Assembly: GCA_050735975.1 (NCBI GenBank)
Contig: JBOHVS010000187.1
Coordinates: 1 to 5,347, forward strand
DNA length: 5,347 nucleotides
Origin: DATMBL01 sp050735975
GTDB lineage: Bacteria; Desulfobacterota; Binatia; UBA9968
Direction of reading: 5' to 3'
In this document: positions 1-4,975 of the stretch, one piece after another
How the letters are laid out: every line of letters starts with the position of its first letter
How positions within the stretch are numbered: position 1 is the stretch's first letter
Notes under the pieces: generated by a model
Database searches by the model: none
What the model was told of the DNA's origin: nothing
Seen by the model: only the letters and a program-made list of their open reading frames with translations
Program-made: the position numbers and the translations under genes

Positions 1-657
1 TTTAGAGATGCTTTTTCCAAGTTCTTTTTCGACGACGCGTCGAAAAACATCGAACGGTTGAGCACCCACCATTAATTGGCCGTTCACGAAAAAAGTCGGG
101 GTTCCGCGTGCACCCAACGATGCAGCCCCTGCGGTTTCGCCTTCAACCTTCTTCCGGTACTTCTCCGTTGTCAGGCAGCGGTTGAAATTTGCCGCCTTAA
201 GCCCTAACGCCCCTGCATATTGCTTGAGTTTGGGCTGCGTAAATGCCAATGCTCCCTGATTGAGGAAGAGCCGATCGTGATATTCCCAGAATTTTCCCTG
301 TTCTCCGGCACACTCGGCTGCCATGGCGGCTTGCTCTGAAAAATTTCCCAGGATCGCAAAATGACGGTAGATGAACCGCACCTTCCCTTGCTTTATGTAA
401 CTCTCTTTAAGTTTCGGGAGTGTGTTCGACCAGAATTTCTTGCAGAAACTGCACTGAAAATCCGAAAACTCGACGATGGTCACCGGCGCCTTCGCGCCTC
501 CCATTGTGGCTCCCTTTCCCAAGGCTGCAAGAACTTCCTCAATGGACGAGTCCAGCGCGGCCACCGGCCCAGGCAAAGCAACTCCAGAAATGATCCAAGC
601 AGATAGGATAATGACTTTCCATCGGTGGCTATCGAAATGCCCAATTGCAAACGTCAT
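1..657 (-). CDS. Secreted DsbA/BdbD-type thiol:disulfide oxidoreductase, C-terminus cut by window edge
   Basis: Open for 219 codons from the ATG at 657 to the window edge with no stop, so the 3' end is missing; the fold looks nearly complete. Residues 13-34 form a signal peptide (basic start, hydrophobic core, VAA before L35), so the mature protein should act in the periplasm or outside the membrane. The thioredoxin-fold start (VTIVEFSDFQ, about 59-68) leads into the redox motif C69-S-F-C72. A helical insert holds KFWEYHDRLF (about 122-131), and the cis-proline loop is G-T-P187-T-F-F-V-N-G. C116 and C161 are a second cysteine pair, common in this DsbA-like family and possibly structural. The family oxidises or isomerises disulfides, often paired with a VKOR- or DsbB-like partner; none is visible here. 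The ATG overlaps the previous stop (ATGA), and the only Shine-Dalgarno-like bases (AAAGAG) abut the start, so translational coupling is likely. Family assignment is secure; oxidase versus reductase role is not. Confidence 0.93.
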   Translation of the reverse strand, partial: MTFAIGHFDSHRWKVIILSAWIISGVALPGPVAALDSSIEEVLAALGKGATMGGAKAPVTIVEFSDFQCSFCKKFWSNTLPKLKESYIKQGKVRFIYRHFAILGNFSEQAAMAAECAGEQGKFWEYHDRLFLNQGALAFTQPKLKQYAGALGLKAANFNRCLTTEKYRKKVEGETAGAASLGARGTPTFFVNGQLMVGAQPFDVFRRVVEKELGKSISK

Positions 658-1151
658 CTCTTTGGCTCACGAAGACGGATCGATCCGTAGTGGATGACCT
701 CATGAGGCTCAGCGTACGTGTCGTAAATCGTCAAACTGTGTACACCTCTGGCCGAGCTACGAAGGTACATCGCACGTTGATGAAGCAGCGCCTTCCGGAA
801 CTTCTTCTCATCGACAACGCGAGAACCCTGGCGAACCAAGCGCGCCGCCTCAGCATCATCAAAGACCATCACCACCGCGTCCTCTAAATGGCCAAACTCG
901 TCTTTTAGCTGCTCTCCAAGAAGGCGCAGAGCTTCATGCGTCGGATCAGCGCCGACCGCAATGATCAACCCTCTTCCGCCACCTGGGATACGCCATCGCG
1001 CCACCACCTGATAGTCCCAGCGACCAGTGGTAGCAGACAAACGCCCCGGGACCCACCCAAGTACGACCGATCCGATTCCAGGCACGAGTGATACGAGGAC
1101 ACGCTGCCTTGGCATAGCAAATTGTCCCGCGGTGCGCGCTTCTGCTTGCAT
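654..1151 (-). CDS. Conserved-looking protein of unknown function
   Basis: A 165-residue protein that I do not recognise as a named family. The centre reads like an alpha/beta domain: a strand DYQVVARW, a glycine-rich turn (IPGGGRG), a strand LIIAVGAD, a helix with LRLLGEQLKDEFG, then a strand AVVMVFDD followed by an alanine-rich helix. The C-terminal third has LHQRAMYLRSS and HSLTIYDTY. It has no cysteine, no clear signal peptide and no strong membrane segment, although VLVSLVPGIGSVVLGWVPG near the N-terminus is mildly hydrophobic. The start is uncertain. ATG 1151 has GAAGGA six bases upstream and is preferred; GTG 1169 has GAGAGGGGAG eight bases upstream and is almost as good; the longest form would use GTG 1193, which has no useful ribosome site. 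The stop overlaps the ATG of the DsbA-like gene, so the two are probably coupled. That it is a gene is likely from the long open frame and tight packing; function unknown. Confidence 0.75.
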   Translation of the reverse strand: MQAEARTAGQFAMPRQRVLVSLVPGIGSVVLGWVPGRLSATTGRWDYQVVARWRIPGGGRGLIIAVGADPTHEALRLLGEQLKDEFGHLEDAVVMVFDDAEAARLVRQGSRVVDEKKFRKALLHQRAMYLRSSARGVHSLTIYDTYAEPHEVIHYGSIRLREPKR

Positions 1152-1157
1152 ATCAAG

Positions 1158-1187
1158 TCCTTCAGCCACGGCGCTTTCTCCCCTCTC
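1158..1187 (-). promoter_or_regulatory. Two candidate ribosome binding sites for the unknown-function gene
   Basis: On the transcribed strand GAGAGGGGAG (1187-1178) lies eight bases before GTG 1169, and GAAGGA (1163-1158) lies six bases before ATG 1151. Both are close matches to the anti-Shine-Dalgarno sequence at usable spacing, so the start is one of these two. GTG 1193 is excluded because it precedes both sites and is itself preceded directly by a TGA. Confidence 0.55.
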
Positions 1188-1204
1188 TGGCACTCAAGGT
1201 TCAT

Positions 1205-2095
1205 TCACTTGGTCGAATCCCAATCGCGAATTATCTCAGCCCGTGCCCCGTTTCCCAACGCAGGCATCGTCGCATCAAATAAGAACATCGAGCAAAATAG
1301 AAACGAAAGCGAAGAAATGGCAGACGGCTTGGGGGCGGTGCCACGGCCGGACGGTCGGCACAGCGGAAAAAAGGCAGGAACACGGCTGGTGTAATCGATA
1401 AATTCGTGGCCAAAAGCTGCTTTTAAATCTGCATCTTCCCGGCGCGCCTGCCGGATATACATGGCAATAAGGACGGGGCCCAAGAGTAGGGTGGGCAAAG
1501 TCGGCCATTGAATGTTGAACGCAAGGACAATAAGGATCAGCCCCAGATATTGAGGGTGGCGGAGAAGGGAGTAAATCCCCCAGGTCACAAGCTTTCCCCT
1601 CCCGCTCCAGACCGTAGCCCAAGCAATTGCCACCAGGCTCGCACCCAGGGCGATGAGGCCCATGCTGAGAACCATAACTCCGTATGCTCCTAGGTGAAGA
1701 GGAAGTATCCCGAGCCGAGCCAGGGCGAAGGCCCAGAGGTGGCTTTCCATATGACCAAAAATCCAAAAGGGGAGATCCAGTAGCGGCGCAATGAGAAAAA
1801 TAGTTAGCGGGAGACCGAACATCTCGAAAAAAAGCGAGATGAAAAATGCCGTATAGAGCCCGGCGTTCCGCCACTCGACCTTTTTTCGCGGCAGCATGAA
1901 GGCGACCAGAAAAAGGATGGATATGGCCGTGACCTTCAAGAAACCCTGCAAGTTCCCGTACCAGAGCCAGAAAGGATAGCTCTGGGTTTGGGGGCCCGGC
2001 ATGTGACTCACCGTATCGACGAAAAGCCAAAGAGTCCCGCTGGCTACCAGCCCGGCGGCGCCCCAACGAATGACCTGCCACAGGGTTCTTATCAT
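1205..2095 (-). CDS. Isoprenylcysteine carboxyl methyltransferase-family membrane methyltransferase, paralog 2
   Basis: A 296-residue polytopic membrane protein with hydrophobic segments at about 10-28, 51-68, 79-106, 134-160 and 183-213. The C-terminal half has the S-adenosylmethionine-binding signature of ICMT and phospholipid methyltransferases: G-I-Y-S-L-L-R179-H-P-Q-Y-L-G185, then ARRED (about 217-221), FGHEF and RVPAFFP (238-244). It aligns along its length with the ICMT-type gene at 3517-2735, sharing WYGN, EMFG-PLTI, ESHLWA and the RHPQYLG block. The family transfers methyl groups in the membrane to cysteine carboxylates, thiols or lipids; the substrate here is unknown. A tail of about 50 residues beyond VPAFFP is absent from the paralog and contains a hydrophobic stretch ending in ARA, like a signal peptide. 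The frame is open up to 2173, but that would overlap the preceding gene by 59 bases and add a hydrophilic arginine-rich leader; ATG 2095 matches the paralog and has an AAGAGGA site, so it was chosen. Confidence 0.9.
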   Translation of the reverse strand: MIRTLWQVIRWGAAGLVASGTLWLFVDTVSHMPGPQTQSYPFWLWYGNLQGFLKVTAISILFLVAFMLPRKKVEWRNAGLYTAFFISLFFEMFGLPLTIFLIAPLLDLPFWIFGHMESHLWAFALARLGILPLHLGAYGVMVLSMGLIALGASLVAIAWATVWSGRGKLVTWGIYSLLRHPQYLGLILIVLAFNIQWPTLPTLLLGPVLIAMYIRQARREDADLKAAFGHEFIDYTSRVPAFFPLCRPSGRGTAPKPSAISSLSFLFCSMFLFDATMPALGNGARAEIIRDWDSTK

Positions 2096-2106
2096 TGCGG
2101 TGAAAT

Positions 2107-2113
2107 TCCTCTT
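2107..2113 (-). promoter_or_regulatory. Ribosome binding site supporting ATG 2095
   Basis: AAGAGGA on the transcribed strand sits just after the stop of the selenoprotein gene and 11 bases before ATG 2095. The spacing is slightly long, but no better start lies nearby, and this choice gives a 19-base intergenic gap in place of a long overlap. Confidence 0.6.
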
Positions 2114-2114
2114 T

Positions 2115-2720
2115 TCACGCCTGTCTCTTCGCGCGGCGCAGCGCGCGCAGTATATCATTGACGTTCTCACCAAACTGACGATCGACCTCTTCCGTAAGAA
2201 TACGGCCCTGTTTGTCGATTACCGTGTAACCCATTTCGGGCATTCGCATCTGTTTCCCATACATCCCGTACTCCCGCACGATTCCCATGTTCGGATCTGA
2301 AAGTATCGGAAACCCGAGATTCAGATCCTGGGCTAACTTCGATGCTTCTTGCTGAGTATCCATGCTCATCGCAAGCACCGCCGCACCCTCGCTTTCCAAC
2401 TCTTTTACATGCGGGCGCAGCTTCACGAGCTGCTCTCGACACATGCCTCAGCCGGCGCCCATGTAAAAGATGAGCACGACTTCCTTCTTGCCGCGATAAT
2501 CCTCCAGAGAAACCGCTCGACCTGTGGATGCCTGAAGGGTGAAGGACGGCGCCTTCTTGTACTCCCAGAGCGTACCTGGCCATTGCCAGGCAGCGATACC
2601 AGCAGCAATGACTACAGCCAGCATCGCACCAAAAGCCCATTTCCGGCCAACTCCACGATGATCTTTTTTCACCTTTCCCCTGTCGTGCTTCTCGCGTTTT
2701 CTGGTTGCGGTTCGTCCCAT
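2115..2720 (-). CDS. Probable selenocysteine-containing, membrane-anchored peroxiredoxin/thioredoxin-like protein (in-frame UGA at codon 91)
   Basis: Read through the TGA at 2450-2448, the frame gives one 201-residue protein. Residues 1-27 are strongly basic, 28-46 form one membrane anchor, and the rest is a peroxiredoxin/AhpC-TSA or TlpA-like domain probably facing the periplasm: APSFTLQASTGRAVSLEDYRG (57-77, split here as APSFTLQASTG then RAVSLEDYRG), VVLIFYMGAG (81-90), U91-G-M-C94-R-E-Q-L, then GFPILSDPN (136-144), a yGmyG-like segment, and a probable cis-proline P161 before MGYTVIDKQG. Related proteins have FYRG-x-WCPxCR at this point, so U91 replaces the first redox cysteine, and C94 is the only cysteine. 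A hairpin directly after the UGA fits a bacterial SECIS. A start at ATG 2444 would remove half the fold and the attacking residue, so it is rejected. AAAAGGA (2733-2727) lies six bases before ATG 2720. Likely role: thiol- or peroxide-dependent redox at the membrane. The remaining alternative is a nonsense mutation or sequencing error. Confidence 0.88.
2407..2450 (-). promoter_or_regulatory. Candidate bacterial SECIS element directing selenocysteine insertion at UGA 2450-2448
   Basis: Counting bases after the UGA in the transcript, positions 2-8 (GCAUGUG) pair with 35-41 (CGCAUGU), including two G-U pairs. An internal loop follows, then positions 15-20 (GCAGCU) pair with 26-31 (AGCUGC), closing a five-base loop CGUGA. 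The apical loop begins about 20 bases after the UGA and has a G in its second position. Known bacterial SECIS elements are stem-loops immediately 3' of the UGA with a short apical loop roughly 16-37 bases downstream and an early loop G, so position and form fit. Pairing was done by eye; no folding energy was computed. Confidence 0.75.
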
Positions 2721-2726
2721 TAAGTT

Positions 2727-2733
2727 TCCTTTT
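2727..2733 (-). promoter_or_regulatory. Ribosome binding site of the selenoprotein gene
   Basis: AAAAGGA with a six-base spacer before ATG 2720 is among the best-placed ribosome sites in the window. It sits directly after the tandem in-frame stops (TAATAA) of the upstream methyltransferase gene and fixes the start well upstream of the UGA. Confidence 0.65.
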
Positions 2734-2734
2734 A

Positions 2735-3517
2735 TTAGCTGCTAAATGTTTGCCCCCGCATTGAGGGAATAAACGGCGGTACCCTTACTCTGTAGCGCCT
2801 GAAATCCTCGCCGAATGTTTTCTCAAGCTCCTGGTCTTCTTCCTTTGCAAGGAGTATGTACCTCGCGATGAGAAAGGGCGCCAAGAGAATCGTAAGAAAC
2901 GTCGGCCACATGACAAGAAACGCAACGACGATGATGATTAACCCGAGATACTGAGGATGGCGTAATTTGGCATAGAGACCGGTGGTCACTAATTCTCCTT
3001 GTCCGCGGTAAACCCTCTTCCATCCCAATGCCAGCAGCGCAAAACTCACGAACAAAAGAACGGTGCTCACAAGCATCACCAAGGTAACTGCAGCCTCAAG
3101 AGGCATGAGTCCGGTTCTTGAAAGGAGGTACGCCCAGAGATGGCTTTCGTACATGCCGAATATGTTCGGCTCAACTCCAAGAAGAGGCGCGAGGACGTAA
3201 ATAGTGAGAGGAATGCCGAACATCTCCGTGAAAAGACTGATAAGGAAAGCAGCTGTAAGACCTGCGCCTTTCCACTCCTTGGGCTTTCGCGGACGCGTCA
3301 AGAAGAAGAGAAAGACGAGAAAGAAAACACTGGTCGTGACGACGGCGGGCCAGTTTCCGTACCATGCCTCGAAGGGCAAGTCTTCCTTACGGCTGGAAAC
3401 GGTGCTCGAAAAATCGAGCAGAGCGTATTTTATCAGCCAGGCGACGATTACAATCTGAAGCATCACGAGCCCGATCTTTACGATCCGCAGCGTCGTTCGG
3501 AGGTTTTCTTGAGTCAT
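2735..3517 (-). CDS. Isoprenylcysteine carboxyl methyltransferase-family membrane methyltransferase, paralog 1
   Basis: A 260-residue polytopic membrane protein with hydrophobic segments at about 12-34, 58-75, 86-112, 141-165 and 191-222. The ICMT/phospholipid-methyltransferase signature is plain: T-G-L-Y-A-K-L-R186-H-P-Q-Y-L-G192, then AKEEDQE (224-230), FGEDF and RVPPFIP (245-251). In this family the RHP block and the downstream acidic pair bind S-adenosylmethionine and the active site lies at the membrane face. The N-terminal half carries WYGN (52-55), EMFGIPLTI (98-106) and YESHLWAY (123-130), shared with the second copy in this operon but not part of the minimal ICMT core as I know it. 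The ATG overlaps the stop of the Lgt-family gene by four bases, suggesting coupled translation; it ends with two consecutive TAA stops. It contains no cysteine. The substrate is unknown: a protein or small-molecule thiol, a cysteine carboxylate or a lipid are all possible, and prenylated proteins are not expected in bacteria. Confidence 0.92.
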   Translation of the reverse strand: MTQENLRTTLRIVKIGLVMLQIVIVAWLIKYALLDFSSTVSSRKEDLPFEAWYGNWPAVVTTSVFFLVFLFFLTRPRKPKEWKGAGLTAAFLISLFTEMFGIPLTIYVLAPLLGVEPNIFGMYESHLWAYLLSRTGLMPLEAAVTLVMLVSTVLLFVSFALLALGWKRVYRGQGELVTTGLYAKLRHPQYLGLIIIVVAFLVMWPTFLTILLAPFLIARYILLAKEEDQELEKTFGEDFRRYRVRVPPFIPSMRGQTFSS

Positions 3518-4281
3518 CGCGCAACTTTCAACGGCTTCTTAAGTAGCACAAAGCAAGCTAAAGACACCAAAATCATTGCAGCGCCAAATAGCTGCGCTGC
3601 CTGTATTCCCCAGGCGAACATCGCAGGGTCACCACGAAAAAAGTCCACGATAAAACGCGCCATCCCATAACCCGCGAGATAGGTAAAAAAATTAAATCCA
3701 TCGAGGCGATGCTGCTTCCTAATTTTCCAGACCAGGAGAAAAACCAAAAAATAGGCTCCCATCTCGTAAATCTCTATTGGGTGAAGCGGGATGTTTAAAG
3801 GGGCAAGCGAACGTGGATCAGTATAAGTAATAGCCCATGGAAGATCTGTAGGTCGCCCGTAACTATCGCCGTTAAACAGACAGGCAAACTGACCTAGCGT
3901 TTGCCCTAAGGCCATCCCGGGCGCAAGCGTGTCGCCCAACTTTAGCAAAGAAATTTTATTCCTACGGCAAAACCAGAGAGCAATCAGGAAGCCGCCGATG
4001 AGCGCCCCTATGATACCGATTCCACCGCTCCATATTGCAAAGATCTCCCAGGGATGCTGCAAAAAATAACCCGGCTCCGAAAAAAGAACGAAATAGAGCC
4101 GAGCCCCTATGATCCCGCCGATAAGGCCATAGACAGCAAAATCCCGAACCAACTTGGGATCAAGGCTCTTCCTCTCCGCCTCTCTCGTGCTCATCCAGAC
4201 GGCGACAAGAAAGGATAGGACCACAATAATTCCATAGGAGCGAACCTGAAAACCCGCGAATTCGAAGAGGACCGGATACAT
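3514..4281 (-). CDS. lgt: Lgt-family protein (prolipoprotein diacylglyceryl transferase-like) with altered active-site region
   Basis: A 255-residue protein, near the usual Lgt length, with about seven membrane segments. True Lgt moves a diacylglyceryl group from phosphatidylglycerol to the lipobox cysteine of prolipoproteins at the cytoplasmic membrane. Family landmarks: SYG near the N-terminus (Y16), AIWSGGIGIIGALIGG (82-97), N137-G-D-S-Y-G-R143-PTDLPWA, LHPIEIYE (166-173) and YGMARFIVDFFRGD (205-218). Aligned by eye to E. coli Lgt, Y26, N149, G154 and R239 are kept and E151 and E243 become D. H103 becomes I91, R143 becomes Q131 and N146 becomes C134. Cysteine at the last position also occurs in other bacterial Lgt proteins as I recall, but the R-to-Q and H-to-I changes are notable, so activity is uncertain. 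It starts 16 bases after the SCO stop with only a weak ribosome site (AGAAAG) and overlaps the next gene by ATGA. It may be a second, specialised copy dedicated to this operon. The family is secure; the symbol is by homology only. Confidence 0.9.
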   Translation of the reverse strand: MYPVLFEFAGFQVRSYGIIVVLSFLVAVWMSTREAERKSLDPKLVRDFAVYGLIGGIIGARLYFVLFSEPGYFLQHPWEIFAIWSGGIGIIGALIGGFLIALWFCRRNKISLLKLGDTLAPGMALGQTLGQFACLFNGDSYGRPTDLPWAITYTDPRSLAPLNIPLHPIEIYEMGAYFLVFLLVWKIRKQHRLDGFNFFTYLAGYGMARFIVDFFRGDPAMFAWGIQAAQLFGAAMILVSLACFVLLKKPLKVAR

Positions 4282-4297
4282 TGGTGTTTCTTTCTGA

Positions 4298-4963
4298 TCA
4301 GTGCTCGCCGCGAAGCAGGAGTTTTAAATCCCGCCTGAGGCGTTTCATGGCCTCGGCGTCGGTCGATACGTAATAGCCGCGAATCTGGGTCTCTCGATCG
4401 ACAAGAACAAACCGCGGGCTATGAGTATGCGTGGCTCCCGATTCGGGTCGCTTATCGTGAGGTATTTCCAGAGCGCCCAACCGGAAACCCTCGTTAGCAA
4501 ACTTGTAGATCGTTTCTTTCTCGCCAGTCAGAAAGAACCAGCGCGCCGGATCGGCGCTGAACCGTCTTGCGTATTCAGAGAGCACCTCGGGAGTATCTCG
4601 CGCCGGGTCAACTGTGATTGAAACAAGCCGCAAATCTTTTTCATTCTTAAAATCGTCCTGGATCTGTCTCATTTGCGCGCTTTGAATCGGACAGGTATCC
4701 GGGCAGTTCGTATAAATAAAATTGATAATGGATACTTTACCTGTGAGATCCGAGAGAGTGATCCGGCGTCCATCTATTTCCGTAAACGAAAACGGCGGCA
4801 CGGCGCCAAATGCCTGCAGCCCTTCCAAGGGCCTATCTTCGTCACTTCCATGGCGTTGTAATTTTCCTTGCCACTTCCACAAGCCGATTCCGAACAAAAC
4901 CGACAAAACAATTACGGCAAAACCCAAGGTAATTAGTTTGCGATTGGAAAAGATCTGTTGCAT
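4298..4963 (-). CDS. SCO1/SenC family copper-binding thioredoxin-fold protein
   Basis: A 221-residue protein with one N-terminal membrane anchor (about 11-29) and a periplasmic thioredoxin-like domain. SCO proteins deliver copper to, or reduce the cysteines of, the CuA site of cytochrome c oxidase, and related copies serve in redox signalling. The metal and redox motif is C87-P-D-T-C91-P after VSIINFIYTN. VSITVDPARDTPEVL (114-128) is typical of the family, and the third copper ligand is the histidine in THTHSPRFVLVD, most likely H181, with H179 as an extra nearby histidine. All three expected ligands are present, so it should bind copper. It starts 12 bases after the TlpA-like stop and ends 16 bases before the Lgt-family start, in keeping with one operon. 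No strong Shine-Dalgarno sequence is visible before the ATG. No oxidase subunit lies in the window, so its target is not shown; the neighbouring thiol oxidoreductases may keep its cysteines reduced. Confidence 0.95.
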   Translation of the reverse strand: MQQIFSNRKLITLGFAVIVLSVLFGIGLWKWQGKLQRHGSDEDRPLEGLQAFGAVPPFSFTEIDGRRITLSDLTGKVSIINFIYTNCPDTCPIQSAQMRQIQDDFKNEKDLRLVSITVDPARDTPEVLSEYARRFSADPARWFFLTGEKETIYKFANEGFRLGALEIPHDKRPESGATHTHSPRFVLVDRETQIRGYYVSTDAEAMKRLRRDLKLLLRGEH

Positions 4964-4975
4964 CTCGTTTTGAAT

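Noticed and set aside
965..1204. Minus-strand frame starting at ATG 1204 directly after the methyltransferase stop
   Set aside because: The tight TGA-ATG spacing is attractive, but the product is cysteine- and tryptophan-rich without a domain pattern, and the overlapping 1151-654 frame is longer, has better ribosome sites and links to the next gene.
1820..1841. Perfect inverted repeat CATCTCG/CGAGATG around an A-rich loop
   Set aside because: It lies inside the second methyltransferase gene over the conserved FFEMFG codons, is not followed by a terminator-like run in a useful place, and is probably chance.
1275..2081. Minus-strand open frame of 268 codons in another frame of the second methyltransferase gene
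   Set aside because: The true frame has full membrane topology and the RHPQYLG signature; this frame has none and is rich in Pro, Gly, Ser and Arg, as expected of a shadow frame.
1205..2173. Longer form of the second methyltransferase starting at 2173
   Set aside because: It would overlap the selenoprotein gene by 59 bases and add an arginine-rich leader absent from the paralog; ATG 2095 with AAGAGGA upstream fits better.
2115..2444. A separate short redoxin gene starting at ATG 2444
   Set aside because: It lacks the first strands and the attacking residue of the fold, has no ribosome site fitting that ATG, and is in frame with the upstream half across one TGA; the read-through selenoprotein explains both parts.
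2115..2720. Pseudogene caused by a nonsense mutation
   Set aside because: The TGA sits exactly at the redox cysteine position, the frame is intact on both sides, and a SECIS-like hairpin follows. It remains the main alternative but is less likely.
3140..3670. Plus-strand open frame of 176 codons
   Set aside because: It is antisense to the first methyltransferase and Lgt-family genes, has no recognisable domain and low-quality hydrophilic composition; a shadow of real coding frames.
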